From Candidatus Pantoea varia (GTDB taxonomy: Bacteria > Pseudomonadota > Gammaproteobacteria > Enterobacterales > Enterobacteriaceae), in contig NZ_FOVG01000001.1 of NCBI RefSeq assembly GCF_900115075.1, positions 1 to 64,000 on the forward strand: a stretch of DNA of 64,000 nucleotides, in the 5' to 3' direction. The number at the start of each line of letters is the position of its first letter. Position 1 is the first letter of the stretch. Shown here in pieces: positions 1 to 9,129 of the stretch. The notes beneath the pieces were generated by a model, which made no database searches, was not told the origin of the DNA, and was given only the letters and a program-made list of their open reading frames with translations. A program made the position numbers and the translations under genes.

Positions 1-74
1 GTTGATAGGCCGGGTGTGTAAGCGCAGCGATGCGTTGAGCTAACCGGTACTAATGACCCGTGAGGCTTAACCTT
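1..74 (+). rRNA. rrl: 23S ribosomal RNA, 3' end only
   Basis: The first 74 bases match the 3' terminus of enterobacterial 23S rRNA nearly base for base, ending in GAGGCTTAACCTT. The rest of the gene lies before the window. It is followed by 5S rRNA, and then by kgtP, as next to rrnG in E. coli. Confidence 0.96.
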
Positions 75-272
75 ACAACGCCAGAGGCGTTTTTGAGAGA
101 CACGATTTTCAGCCTGTTACCGGATAATAATTTGCGGAAACGAAAGATTTTGCGGCGTGACAAGGCGCAGAGCGAGGGCATCAGCGGGAGCATACTGACG
201 TATGTGACCGGTGTGGCTGAGCGATGGCAACGCGGTCATGGCGTGAAAGATTCGTTTCGTGCACAAAGAATT
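75..272 (+). other. 23S-5S internal transcribed spacer
   Basis: About 200 bases separate the 23S end from the 5S start, roughly twice the E. coli spacer. No tRNA cloverleaf is visible. Bases flanking the 5S gene (GATTCGTTTCGTGC near 250, and CGAAAG near 140) could pair as an RNase E/III processing stem, but this was not folded. Confidence 0.6.
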
Positions 273-392
273 TGCCTGGCGGCTTTAGCGCGGTGGTCCC
301 ACCTGACCCCATGCCGAACTCAGAAGTGAAACGCCGTAGCGCCGATGGTAGTGTGGGGTCTCCCCATGCGAGAGTAGGGAACTGCCAAGCAT
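273..392 (+). rRNA. rrf: 5S ribosomal RNA
   Basis: A 120-base match to E. coli 5S rRNA beginning TGCCTGGCGGC and ending CTGCCAAGCAT. It includes the conserved CCCCATGCCGAACTCAGAAG block. The terminal stem pairs TGCCTGGC with GCCAAGCA. It is the last gene of the operon before the terminator. Confidence 0.97.
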
Positions 393-406
393 TATATAAG
401 TGAAGA

Positions 407-436
407 AGCCCCGCACGAACGTGCGGGGCTTTTTTA
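407..436 (+). terminator. rRNA operon terminator
   Basis: An AGCCCCGCAC/GTGCGGGGCT hairpin with a very short loop is followed by six T. This is a strong intrinsic terminator 15 bases after 5S rRNA. Confidence 0.93.
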
Positions 437-666
437 CGTCTGGATTTTGCTGTATTTAGCAGAAATATTTATCATTTGCCCGCTTACTGCAGCCTTGTCA
501 CCCTCGGATTCTTCCTCATAATCGCCAGCAACCCGCTGATTTTTCGATAATTAGCGACACAGTTCACAATAATAATCTCGGATTACCCCGCCTTTACCTC
601 CAGTAGACTTAAATGCTTTACTCACTCCTTTAAACGCTGTTGATCAGCAAGGAACAGAGGTAAAGC

Positions 667-1953
667 ATGACACCCAATAATAAAACTCAGACGGATGATA
701 CAAAGAAACGCATCTGGGCTATCGTCGGCGCGTCATCGGGCAACCTGGTTGAGTGGTTCGACTTCTATGTCTATTCATTCTTCTCGCTCTACTTTGCGCA
801 CATTTTCTTCCCGCAGGGCGACACCACAACGCAGTTATTACAGACGGCAGGCGTTTTTGCGGCAGGATTTCTGATGCGTCCGATTGGCGGCTGGCTGTTC
901 GGCTATATCGGCGACAAACATGGCCGAAAAAATTCGATGCTGGTTTCGGTCTGTATGATGTGCTTTGGTTCGCTGGTGATCGCCTGCCTGCCCGGTTATG
1001 CAACGATCGGCGTGGCGGCTCCCGTTATTCTGCTGCTGGCGCGTATGTTTCAGGGATTATCGGTGGGCGGGGAATATGGGACCAGCGCAACCTACATGAG
1101 CGAAGTGGCTCTGGAAGGACGCAAAGGATTCTACGCCTCTTTCCAGTATGTCACGCTGATTGGCGGTCAGTTAGCGGCGGTACTGACCGTGGTAGTCCTG
1201 CAATTTCTGCTCACTGATGCAGAGCTGCGCAGCTGGGGCTGGCGCATTCCGTTCTTCCTCGGCGCACTGCTCGCCGTTGTCGCATTATGGTTGCGACGCT
1301 CTCTGGAGGAAACGTCAGATAAGGCCAGCCGTGAACATCGCGATGCAGGTAGCGTAATCGGATTACTGCGCAATCATCCCCGTTCCTTCCTGATGGTGCT
1401 GGGTTTCACCGCGGGTGGCTCCCTGAGTTTTTACACCTTCACCACCTACATGCAGAAGTATCTGGTTAACACATCAGGCATGGATCCGAAAACGGCCAGC
1501 GGGCTGATGACCGGGGCGCTGCTGGTCTTTATGCTGATTCAGCCCATAATCGGTGCGCTGTCAGATAAAATCGGTCGTCGCACTTCGATGATGATCTTTG
1601 GTGCGGGTGCGGCGATCTGTACAGTACCCATTCTGACCCTGCTGCAAAACGTGCAAAGTCCCGGCGTAGCTTTCCTGTTAATCATGCTGGCCTTGCTGAT
1701 TACCAGCTTCTACACCGCCATCAGCGGCATTCTTAAAGCCGAAATGTTTCCGCCGCAGGTGCGTGCTTTGGGTGTAGGGCTATCATACGCAGTAGCGAAT
1801 GCGCTGTTCGGTGGGTCGGCTGAGTATGTGGCGTTGCTGATGAAGCAGCAGGGGATCGAGACCACCTTCTTCTGGTATGTCTCAGCAATGGGCGCGGTGG
1901 CGTTTCTGGTGTCGCTGTTGCTGCACAAGCGCGGTAAGGGGATTAAGCTTTAA
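667..1953 (+). CDS. kgtP: Alpha-ketoglutarate permease (MFS)
   Basis: A 428-residue inner-membrane proton symporter for alpha-ketoglutarate, from the metabolite:H+ symporter branch of the major facilitator superfamily. The protein follows E. coli KgtP almost throughout. It has the WFDFYVYSF start of helix 1, the loop 2-3 motif [10 protein letters not shown], the helix 5 region [15 protein letters not shown] and the later DKIGRRTS repeat. About 12 hydrophobic helices are present. The ATG has AGAGG 7 bases upstream. The gene lies between the rRNA operon and pssA as in E. coli, and converges on the yfiM remnant. Confidence 0.96.
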   Translation: MTPNNKTQTDDTKKRIWAIVGASSGNLVEWFDFYVYSFFSLYFAHIFFPQGDTTTQLLQTAGVFAAGFLMRPIGGWLFGYIGDKHGRKNSMLVSVCMMCFGSLVIACLPGYATIGVAAPVILLLARMFQGLSVGGEYGTSATYMSEVALEGRKGFYASFQYVTLIGGQLAAVLTVVVLQFLLTDAELRSWGWRIPFFLGALLAVVALWLRRSLEETSDKASREHRDAGSVIGLLRNHPRSFLMVLGFTAGGSLSFYTFTTYMQKYLVNTSGMDPKTASGLMTGALLVFMLIQPIIGALSDKIGRRTSMMIFGAGAAICTVPILTLLQNVQSPGVAFLLIMLALLITSFYTAISGILKAEMFPPQVRALGVGLSYAVANALFGGSAEYVALLMKQQGIETTFFWYVSAMGAVAFLVSLLLHKRGKGIKL

Positions 1954-2289
1954 CAGGGCTATGACTTAGATTCCACAGGGCAATGCTGCTGGCTGCACCG
2001 GCGGCATCCCACGTGGAATCTTTCCAGCTCCAGCCGCTGCCATTCGGACGGCTGTCATACCACTCTTTTCCCGCCCCTGGACCTAATGAAAACAGGATGC
2101 CGATAGTCTGGCTTTTCCGGCCAGAAAGAGGCTGGCGCTGACCATATTCATTGCTTTCAGCGGCCAGTGCAGCAGAAGCGAAAAGTGTTCCGCGTTATCC
2201 CGTCCAGTCCACTAATCTTCCGCCATAGGGACGCATCCACTACACAACAGCACAGCAAGCAGTACAATTCGCCTGGTGGATGCCTTCAT
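1943..2289 (-). pseudogene. yfiM: yfiM lipoprotein, disabled
   Basis: The minus strand between pssA and kgtP encodes a recognisable YfiM in pieces. It starts at ATG 2289 with a lipoprotein signal ending in a LCSGC lipobox. An in-frame TAG falls where the family reads HDS before WTGQD. The WTGRDNAEHF segment is then followed by a frame change, after which FASAALAAESNEYGQ and GSGWSWKDSTWDAAGA continue the family sequence to TAA at 1943-1945. Stop plus frameshift make the gene non-functional unless both are sequencing errors. Synteny (pssA-yfiM-kgtP) supports the assignment. The 3' end overlaps kgtP by 11 bases on the opposite strand. Confidence 0.88.
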
Positions 2290-2300
2290 CGCCGCAGCGA

Positions 2301-3656
2301 TTAAAGAATACGGCTGATGAGGCGATCGATACGTATCCTGCGCAGCCGGCGAATCAGTTTCCGCACTTTAGCCGGGTAATCGGCAATACTCTCAAGCTCA
2401 CGGAAATGCGTCACTACTGTCGTATTCTGCCGGATTAACGTCAATTCTTTCTCACACTGAGCCGCTAATTCCTGATGAGGATCGTGGATCAGCACCGCAT
2501 TTTCCAGATCGAGCCGCCAGGCACGCGGATTAAGGTTATTACCAGTAATCAGCTGCCATTCATCATCAACCCACATCCCTTTAAGGTGATAACTGTTATC
2601 GCCATCCTTCCACAGTCTCACAACCAGCTGATCGGTCGTAACGTAGTAGTGCAGACGACTCATGAAGCGACGTAGATTGATTTCATACAGGTAAGGCAGC
2701 GCGCCAATGATTTTAAACGGCTGGTCGGGCGCGATGTAGAAATCATTGGCTGTTTTATCACCGACGATGATCTCGACCTTTTTCCCCTGGCGCAGCAGAT
2801 GAATGATATTACGCACCAGCAGGGCGGGCATGTTGAAGTAGGGGGTACAGATGATCAGCTTCTGTTCCGCACAGGGCATCAGATGGAAAATGGTTTTATT
2901 GAGCAGGCTATGCTTGCCCAGACCGACCAGCGGCGTAACCGTCAGTTCATCATTGCCGGCATTCCCTTCAAACTGATAATTGAAGCCTCGCAAATCCTGA
3001 CGGAACTGGCGCGTCTCATTTTTGATTTCAGGGCTGGAAGGACGCTCAGCAAAATCGAGTCGGTTGACCGCTTCCGCCGACTTCAGATTGAGCGTGATCC
3101 AGTCATACATCGTATCGGTCAGCTGGGCATTACGGATAACCTGGTAGCGATCATAGCGATACTTATCATGCTGATGCAGGTAGACATCATTGATGCTGGC
3201 TCCGCTGTAGAGCAGCATATCATCAATAATAAACCCTTTTAGATGGAGCACACCCAGCGCTTCACGGGTATTAACCGGGATACCATAAACCGGGATAGCG
3301 ATATCCGGATAGCGGGTCGCCATCTCGCAATACCAGTCGGCATTAGTTACGCCTCGCGCTGCGCCAATCCGGCCACGCTGCGCACGGTGCCAGTCGACCA
3401 GAATCGAGATATCCAGCTCCGGCCGCGCCTGCTTCGCACTATAAAGCGCATCCATGACGGCACGCCCGGCGTCATCATTTTCCAGATAGAGCGCAACAAT
3501 ACAGATGCGTGACTGCGCTGCCGCAATCTTCTCCAGCAACGTCTGGCGGAATTCGGCAGGCGAGTAAAGTGTCGACACATCCGCAACGGATTGTGACAGT
3601 TTCGGCAGCTGTGCGAGGTGTTGTTGGTGTTTGTTACGTTTAAATTTAGACAACAT
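2301..3656 (-). CDS. pssA: CDP-diacylglycerol-serine phosphatidyltransferase
   Basis: Makes phosphatidylserine from CDP-diacylglycerol and serine, the committed step to phosphatidylethanolamine. It is a peripheral membrane/ribosome-associated enzyme of the phospholipase D superfamily. The 451 residues match E. coli PssA. Two HKD-type signatures are visible, HLKGFIIDD near residue 137 and HLKGMWVDD near residue 357. The basic C-terminus (RKLIRRLRRIRIDRLISRIL) is conserved. The reading frame stays open one codon further to a GTG at 3659, but the ATG at 3656 gives exactly the family length. Confidence 0.97.
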   Translation of the reverse strand: MLSKFKRNKHQQHLAQLPKLSQSVADVSTLYSPAEFRQTLLEKIAAAQSRICIVALYLENDDAGRAVMDALYSAKQARPELDISILVDWHRAQRGRIGAARGVTNADWYCEMATRYPDIAIPVYGIPVNTREALGVLHLKGFIIDDMLLYSGASINDVYLHQHDKYRYDRYQVIRNAQLTDTMYDWITLNLKSAEAVNRLDFAERPSSPEIKNETRQFRQDLRGFNYQFEGNAGNDELTVTPLVGLGKHSLLNKTIFHLMPCAEQKLIICTPYFNMPALLVRNIIHLLRQGKKVEIIVGDKTANDFYIAPDQPFKIIGALPYLYEINLRRFMSRLHYYVTTDQLVVRLWKDGDNSYHLKGMWVDDEWQLITGNNLNPRAWRLDLENAVLIHDPHQELAAQCEKELTLIRQNTTVVTHFRELESIADYPAKVRKLIRRLRRIRIDRLISRIL

Positions 3657-3773
3657 CACAGTGCACTTCTTCTCTGTTCATTGCATGGCCTTTTGCCATC
3701 AAATCAGGGTTATAACCATAAATAATAACATCAACTCCGTCGATTCGAACGTTTTTTACCTTTCTCTACAAGG

Positions 3774-6431
3774 CTAGTTGATCTCATTCTGTAAAGGCAA
3801 TTTCAGGCTGACAATACCGTCATCCAGTTGAATATCAACATGAAAATTGAGTTTTCGGGCCAGTGTAATCATGCCGCGGTTATGGGGCATGGTGATACCG
3901 TTCAATTGTTGCAAGCCGTGATGTCGGGTGTAACGGATCATTTTTTCCAGCAGACGACGGCCCATGCCTAACCCTTTCAGGTCGGAACGGACCAGCACCG
4001 AAAATTCCGCATCAATGTTATCCGCATCAGAAATAGCGCGGGTGACACCGATGATCTCTGGGCGTCCCTGATGCTGACGTACCGCCACAATTGCCATCTC
4101 ACGGTCATAATCGATCTGGGTCATATTGGCGAGGTCATCATGCGTAAACTCATTGATTTCACTGAAATAGCGGTAGTAAAGATCCTCTTTGGTGACCTGA
4201 CTGATGAAATCGCGCAGCAGAGGTTCATCTTCAGGCAGGATAGGGCGGAACAGGCAAAACTGCCCATCCTTTAACTTCACTTCTTCTTCCAGATGCTGTG
4301 GATAGGGGCGTATTGCCAGTCGTGCTTCGTTATCGCCGTGGAACGGAGCCAGCGTCAGAGTGACATCCAGCAGAGTAAAATCATTGCCCGCCGCCAGCAG
4401 CGGATGAATATCCAGCCGCTGTATCTCCGGGCAATCCACCACGAGGTTTGAGACCTGCACCAGCAGCTGGCTTAGACCGGGTATATCGAGCGGATTCAGG
4501 GCGCTGCGGCTGCGGATTTTGCCGCTCTTGATCGCCTGAATGACCAGATAGCGTGCCAGCGTCATATTCAACGGAGGCAGGGCAACGGCAGCCTGTTTAT
4601 CAGCCTGCCATTCAACACCGCCTTCGCCCAGCATAATGATCGGGCCAAACAGAGCATCCTGTTCGACCACGACCCGCAGTTCCTGCGCGCCCGCACGGCT
4701 GGCCATGCTCTGAACCAGCAGCCCTTCGATACGTGCCTGCGGTAGTGTCTGTTTGACACGATCAAAAATAGCCTCGGCGGCATGCTCTACTTCGCTGGCA
4801 TTGCGCAGGTAGAGCATTACGCCCTGCACCTCCGATTTATGGGCGATATCAGGTGAGCGCAGTTTCAGCGCCACCGGATAGCCAATCTGATCGGCAATCG
4901 TCACGGCCGCCGCACTGTCGCTGGCGATCCAGGTGGGCAGCGTCGCCAGCCCGTACGCCTGCAGCACCGGCTGCACTTCGTGGGTATCCAGCGCAGTAAT
5001 ACCATGCGCCAGCGCCTGTGACAGCAACTGGTGAGCATGGGCACTGTCCTGGTTTAGCGTGGCTGGCAGGGCTGGGGTTTCACGCAGCTGCTTCTGGTTA
5101 CGCCGGTACTCAACCTGATGCATAAAGGCGGTGACAGTACCTTCCGGCGTACGCCAGGTCGGTATACCGGCCTGCGTAAAGGCTCGACGCGCAGCCTGAG
5201 AAGAGAACTCGCCGCTCCAGTTGGTCAGCAGCGTCACCCGCTTTCCGCGCGGGTGACGGCCAATGGTGTCGATCAGATGTGTGGCCGTCTCAGTCGCAGG
5301 CGCGACCGCGCTTGGCGCATGAATAATCATTAATGCATCAAGTTCATGGCTGTTGAGCAGGATCTCCACACAGGCAGCGTAGCGCTCGGCGGTAGCATCA
5401 TCTTTTAAATCCAGCGGATTACCGCGACCCGCGCCAGCAGGTAATAGCGCTTCCAGCTGCTGACGCGTTTCTTCGCTGAGCTGCGCCAGTTTGCCGTTAC
5501 GGGCATAAAGCTCATCCAGCGCCAGCGCGGCAGGTGCGGCACCATTACTGATGATCATCAGCCTGTCGCCACGCAGCGGTCGCATATGGCTTAGCGACTC
5601 AACGGCGGAGAACAGCTCATGGGTATCCTGCACCCGCAGCAACCCGGCGCGCTGAATCGCCGCATCCCAGGCGGCGTCGAGCCCGCTGTGAGTCCCAAGC
5701 AGCGCCTGTGCTTCACGGCTGCGACCACTCTTGATGATCAATATCGGTTTATTACGCGAGGCACTGCGTGAGGCGGAAACAAAACGACGCGCGTCGCTGA
5801 GGTGTTCGAGATAGAGCAGGATGGCGCTGGTTTTCCCGTCGCGAGCCAGAAAGTCGAGCAGGTCATCGACATCGGTATCCAGACTGTCACCCAGCGCGAT
5901 AAACCAGGAAAAACCGAGATTACGCTGCTGTGCCCAGTCGAGAATGGTATTAGACACGGCGGCGGACTGGGAGATAAACGCGATACGGCCTTTCTCTATG
6001 GGTACCGGCGAGAAGCTGGCATTCAGGCCCTGCCAGGGTGCCAGCAGGCCAAGACTGTTCGGTCCCAGCAGACGAATCTGCCACCGGCTGGCGCAGGCTT
6101 TAAGTTCAGCCGACTGGCTGGCGGGCGCGGAGAGGATAATGCAGGCTTTGCAGCCTTTCTCGCCGAGCTGTTGCAGCAATCCGAGGTTACGTTTTGAGTG
6201 GGTGCAGATTACCGCCAGGTCTGGTGCGAAAGGTAAGCTGTCGATGGTGGGCCAGGCCAGCACGCCGCTGACCGCTTTATATTTTGGCGTCACCGGCAAT
6301 ACCGGCCCGCTAAAACCGCCCGCCAGCAGGTTGCGCATCATAAAGTACCCGGCACGCCCTGGCGTTACCGAGGCACCAATCACCGCAATTGATTTAGGTC
6401 GTAACAGCGCTTCCAGTCCGCGTTGGCTCAT
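3774..6431 (-). CDS. patZ: Protein lysine acetyltransferase PatZ (Pka)
   Basis: An 885-residue protein acetyltransferase that controls acetyl-CoA synthetase and other enzymes by N-epsilon-lysine acetylation. Residues 1-690 resemble ADP-forming acyl-CoA synthetases: a CoA-binding Rossmann start (SIAVIGASVTPGRAGY), a succinyl-CoA-ligase-like middle and an ATP-grasp part (GYPVALKLRSPDIAHKSEVQGV). The last ~170 residues form a GNAT domain with the acetyl-CoA loop VRSDLKGLGMGRRLLEKM. Order and length equal E. coli PatZ (886). It lies just upstream of pssA on the same strand with a 117-base gap. Confidence 0.96.
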   Translation of the reverse strand: MSQRGLEALLRPKSIAVIGASVTPGRAGYFMMRNLLAGGFSGPVLPVTPKYKAVSGVLAWPTIDSLPFAPDLAVICTHSKRNLGLLQQLGEKGCKACIILSAPASQSAELKACASRWQIRLLGPNSLGLLAPWQGLNASFSPVPIEKGRIAFISQSAAVSNTILDWAQQRNLGFSWFIALGDSLDTDVDDLLDFLARDGKTSAILLYLEHLSDARRFVSASRSASRNKPILIIKSGRSREAQALLGTHSGLDAAWDAAIQRAGLLRVQDTHELFSAVESLSHMRPLRGDRLMIISNGAAPAALALDELYARNGKLAQLSEETRQQLEALLPAGAGRGNPLDLKDDATAERYAACVEILLNSHELDALMIIHAPSAVAPATETATHLIDTIGRHPRGKRVTLLTNWSGEFSSQAARRAFTQAGIPTWRTPEGTVTAFMHQVEYRRNQKQLRETPALPATLNQDSAHAHQLLSQALAHGITALDTHEVQPVLQAYGLATLPTWIASDSAAAVTIADQIGYPVALKLRSPDIAHKSEVQGVMLYLRNASEVEHAAEAIFDRVKQTLPQARIEGLLVQSMASRAGAQELRVVVEQDALFGPIIMLGEGGVEWQADKQAAVALPPLNMTLARYLVIQAIKSGKIRSRSALNPLDIPGLSQLLVQVSNLVVDCPEIQRLDIHPLLAAGNDFTLLDVTLTLAPFHGDNEARLAIRPYPQHLEEEVKLKDGQFCLFRPILPEDEPLLRDFISQVTKEDLYYRYFSEINEFTHDDLANMTQIDYDREMAIVAVRQHQGRPEIIGVTRAISDADNIDAEFSVLVRSDLKGLGMGRRLLEKMIRYTRHHGLQQLNGITMPHNRGMITLARKLNFHVDIQLDDGIVSLKLPLQNEIN

Positions 6432-6570
6432 TTCGCCCTCCAGAGATCGGGATTTGCGTGATTGTAAACGCTTTTTGCTGGCAGTGCTTCCGGGCAGATC
6501 GCAGGCTGAAGATCCGAATCCTGGGATCTGTCAGAGCAGGCTTTCGCCTGCCATGAGAAGACGGATGAGG

Positions 6571-7248
6571 CTAAGCCTGTCCGGGATGATGCGGTTTTCC
6601 TGCCAGGTAGGCCGCGCGGAACTGATCGAAATGGTGAGATAGCGCCTCTGCCGCCAGCCGATCGCCCGCCTGCGCCAGCAGCGCCGTAGCGACTTCAGCG
6701 GTGCAGTGCTGACCTTCGCCGTGCGCCTCCCGCAGCGTATAGCGCGAAGGCGTGCTGACATCCAGCGACATGACCGGCAGGGCATCGAGCCAGGGGCTTT
6801 TGCGGAACATTTTGCGTGCTTCGGTCCAGGTGCCATCGAGCATAATAAACAGCGGCGGCTTGCCGCTGGTGGGGGGCGTTGTCAGCACCTGACGACCGGG
6901 ATCGGCATAGGAAGCAGGGAAGACGACAAGTGGCTGATAATCGGGATTACGCACGGCCGCCAGCAGCAGCGGATCCGGCTCGGTGCGTGACCAGCCAAAA
7001 GCCTGGGTATCTGGCAGAATATCGGCAATCAGACGGCCGGTATTGCTCGGCTTCATCGGCTCAGTATCAAACATCACCAGGCAGAAGCGGCTACGGGCAG
7101 ACTGAGGCACGATCTGACTGCAGAGACAGTTGGCCTCTGGCAGCAGACAGCCCTGGCAGCGAATGACCCGATTTCCGCGCGCGAGGAAAGGACGGGTGGC
7201 GCGGGCCAGGCGTTGGGTGCGCAAGCGCAAAACAGCATTATCAGACAT
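6571..7248 (-). CDS. tapT: tRNA-uridine aminocarboxypropyltransferase (DTW domain)
   Basis: TapT (formerly YfiP) transfers the aminocarboxypropyl group of S-adenosylmethionine to U47 of tRNA (acp3U). The 225 residues carry the N-terminal zinc cysteines CQGCLLPEANCLC. They also carry the family core DGTWTEARKMFRKS, containing the DxTW signature, and SRYTLREAHGEGQHCTAE downstream. It is syntenic with E. coli yfiP between patZ and trxC. The 139-base gap to patZ contains no gene. Confidence 0.94.
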   Translation of the reverse strand: MSDNAVLRLRTQRLARATRPFLARGNRVIRCQGCLLPEANCLCSQIVPQSARSRFCLVMFDTEPMKPSNTGRLIADILPDTQAFGWSRTEPDPLLLAAVRNPDYQPLVVFPASYADPGRQVLTTPPTSGKPPLFIMLDGTWTEARKMFRKSPWLDALPVMSLDVSTPSRYTLREAHGEGQHCTAEVATALLAQAGDRLAAEALSHHFDQFRAAYLAGKPHHPGQA

Positions 7249-7329
7249 GAGTATTCAGGGCAGGAAAAACGTCAGTGTAATCGAAGCGCAGATGAAAAGG
7301 AAAAAGCCAGACTGGCTGGCCTCTGGAGA

Positions 7330-7749
7330 TTAAAGTGATTCATCCAGCCATTCGTTAAACGGCGCTTTGGGCATGGCACCGTTCAGCATGTCCACCCGCT
7401 CACCGTTCTTAAACAGCATGATGGTCGGAATACTGCGAATGTTGAAACGGGCGCTCAGGGCGGGTTCCGCTTCGGTGTTCACTTTAATGAATCGAACTTT
7501 TCCGCTGCGCTCACTGGCGACATCTTTAAACACCGGCGCAAAATTGACGCAGGGACCGCACCAGGGCGCCCAGAAATCGATCACCACCGGCAGATCGTCC
7601 TGCAGATATTTGTCAAAGTTAGCGCTGGTGGCATTGACCACTTCGCCATCAAACAACGCATTTCCGCAGCGGCCACATTTCGCCGCGTCGGCAAGGCGTT
7701 CTTCAGGAACGCGATTGGTTGCCTGACAGGAAGCGCATACCGTATTCAT
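7330..7749 (-). CDS. trxC: Thioredoxin 2
   Basis: A 139-residue cytoplasmic disulfide reductase. An N-terminal zinc-binding extension has two CxxC pairs (CASC near residue 5, CGRC near residue 26). The thioredoxin fold follows with active site WAPWCGPC and cis-proline segment RSIPTIMLF. Length and extension distinguish TrxC from TrxA. AGAGG lies 6 bases before the ATG. In E. coli trxC belongs to the OxyR regulon; no OxyR site was identified here. Confidence 0.97.
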   Translation of the reverse strand: MNTVCASCQATNRVPEERLADAAKCGRCGNALFDGEVVNATSANFDKYLQDDLPVVIDFWAPWCGPCVNFAPVFKDVASERSGKVRFIKVNTEAEPALSARFNIRSIPTIMLFKNGERVDMLNGAMPKAPFNEWLDESL

Positions 7750-7908
7750 AGGAACCTCTGGGGTTGAAAAGTGTCAGTCTGGTAATAGTTGTCCATTATG
7801 AAAGGGGGCGGATTTTCGCTCAATCTGGATTGCTCTATAGGTTCAATAGTTGATAGCTAAGCGCCAGCACATCAGGTACTCTGCGCGCTCTAAATGCAGG
7901 AGGAAGAC

Positions 7909-9093
7909 ATGAACGACGAATTTAAAGGCAAGAGCGGCAAGGTTAAGGTGATGTACGTGCGTGGCGAGGACGATAAAAGCGCGCGCGCGCCGAATCCTCG
8001 TACAGGCAAAGGTGGTCACTCTGCTGCCCGCCCGGATGATAATCGTCGTTCGTCTGGCCCCCGTACTGAACGCGGTCAGGAAGGCGGTCGCTCCGCTGGC
8101 CGTCGCAGCGACGACACCGGTCGCAGCAGTTCACCACGTCGTGATGAAGGCGGACGTGGCGCACCACGCCGTTCAGACGATGGTGCAGGTCGCCGCAGCG
8201 ATCGTGGCGATGATAGCCGGGGTGCCTATGGCAACAGCGATTCCCCGTGGCGCACCGTGTCACGCGCGCCATCAGCCGAGCGTGCAGCATCGCCTGAGAG
8301 CGATAAGCCCGATCACGGCGGCATCAGCGGCAAGAGCTTTGTCGATCCTGAGCAGATCCGTCGTCAGCGTAACGAAGAAACCCGTGTGTATGGTGAGAAC
8401 GCCTGTCAGGCGCTGTTCCAGAGCCGCCCGGAAGCGATTGTTCGCGCCTGGTTCATTCAGGAAGTAACCCCGCGTTTCCGCGAATCGCTGCGCTGGCTGG
8501 CGGCTAACCGCAAAGCCTATCACGTGGTAGAAGATGCAGAGATCACCAAGGCCTCAGGTACAGAGCATCATGGCGGCGTCTGCTTCCTGATCAAAAAGCG
8601 CATGGGTATGGCGGTTTCTGAATGGCTGAGTCAGGCAACGACCAAAGATTGCGTACTGGCGCTGGAAGATGTCAGCAACCCGCACAACCTCGGCGCGATT
8701 ATGCGCAGCTGCGCGCACTTCGGCGTAAAAGGTTTGCTGGTAAACGATGCCTCACTGCTGGAGTCAGGCGCAGCCGTGCGCACTGCAGAAGGCGGTGCTG
8801 AGCATGTGCAGGCTATCAGCGGCGCAACCTTCAGCGAAGGTCTGGAAGCATTCCGTAAAGCGGGTTACACCATCGTGACCACCTCCAGCCATCAGGGCAC
8901 GCCGCTGGCGCAGGCTCAGCTGCCGGAGAAAATGGTGCTGGTGTTAGGTCAGGAGCGTGAAGGTCTTTCTGACACGGCGTTCAAACAGGGTGACATGAGC
9001 CTGTCGATTGGCGGCACCGGTAACGTAGAAAGTCTCAACGTCTCGGTCGCAACCGGCGTACTGCTTGCCGAATGGTGGCGTCAGAACGCATAA
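7909..9093 (+). CDS. yfiF: TrmH-family RNA methyltransferase YfiF
   Basis: A 394-residue SpoU/TrmH-type 2'-O-ribose methyltransferase relative; its target in E. coli is unestablished. The N-terminal ~110 residues are a low-complexity, basic RRSDD/GGR-rich tail longer than that of E. coli. A substrate-binding domain follows ([20 protein letters not shown]), and then the knotted SPOUT domain with [34 protein letters not shown] and [17 protein letters not shown]. The start at 7909 ([16 protein letters not shown]) matches E. coli and has AGGAGG 6-7 bases upstream. The ATG at 7894 lies before that Shine-Dalgarno and is rejected. Confidence 0.94.
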   Translation: MNDEFKGKSGKVKVMYVRGEDDKSARAPNPRTGKGGHSAARPDDNRRSSGPRTERGQEGGRSAGRRSDDTGRSSSPRRDEGGRGAPRRSDDGAGRRSDRGDDSRGAYGNSDSPWRTVSRAPSAERAASPESDKPDHGGISGKSFVDPEQIRRQRNEETRVYGENACQALFQSRPEAIVRAWFIQEVTPRFRESLRWLAANRKAYHVVEDAEITKASGTEHHGGVCFLIKKRMGMAVSEWLSQATTKDCVLALEDVSNPHNLGAIMRSCAHFGVKGLLVNDASLLESGAAVRTAEGGAEHVQAISGATFSEGLEAFRKAGYTIVTTSSHQGTPLAQAQLPEKMVLVLGQEREGLSDTAFKQGDMSLSIGGTGNVESLNVSVATGVLLAEWWRQNA

Positions 9094-9097
9094 AAAA

Positions 9098-9118
9098 ACG
9101 GGCCGAAAGGCCCGTTTT
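9098..9118 (+). terminator. Terminator after yfiF, shared with emrB
   Basis: ACGGGCC GAAA GGCCCGT, a GAAA tetraloop hairpin with an A-run before and TTTT after. It can serve yfiF (plus) and emrB (minus), which converge here. Confidence 0.9.
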
Positions 9119-9129
9119 GCTGTGTGACA

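Noticed and set aside
60..329. 89-codon open frame across the 23S-5S spacer
   Set aside because: It lies within rRNA and spacer sequence and has no ribosome site; it is an accident of rRNA composition.
3657..3659. GTG start one codon before pssA ATG
   Set aside because: The ATG at 3656 gives the exact family length and start sequence.
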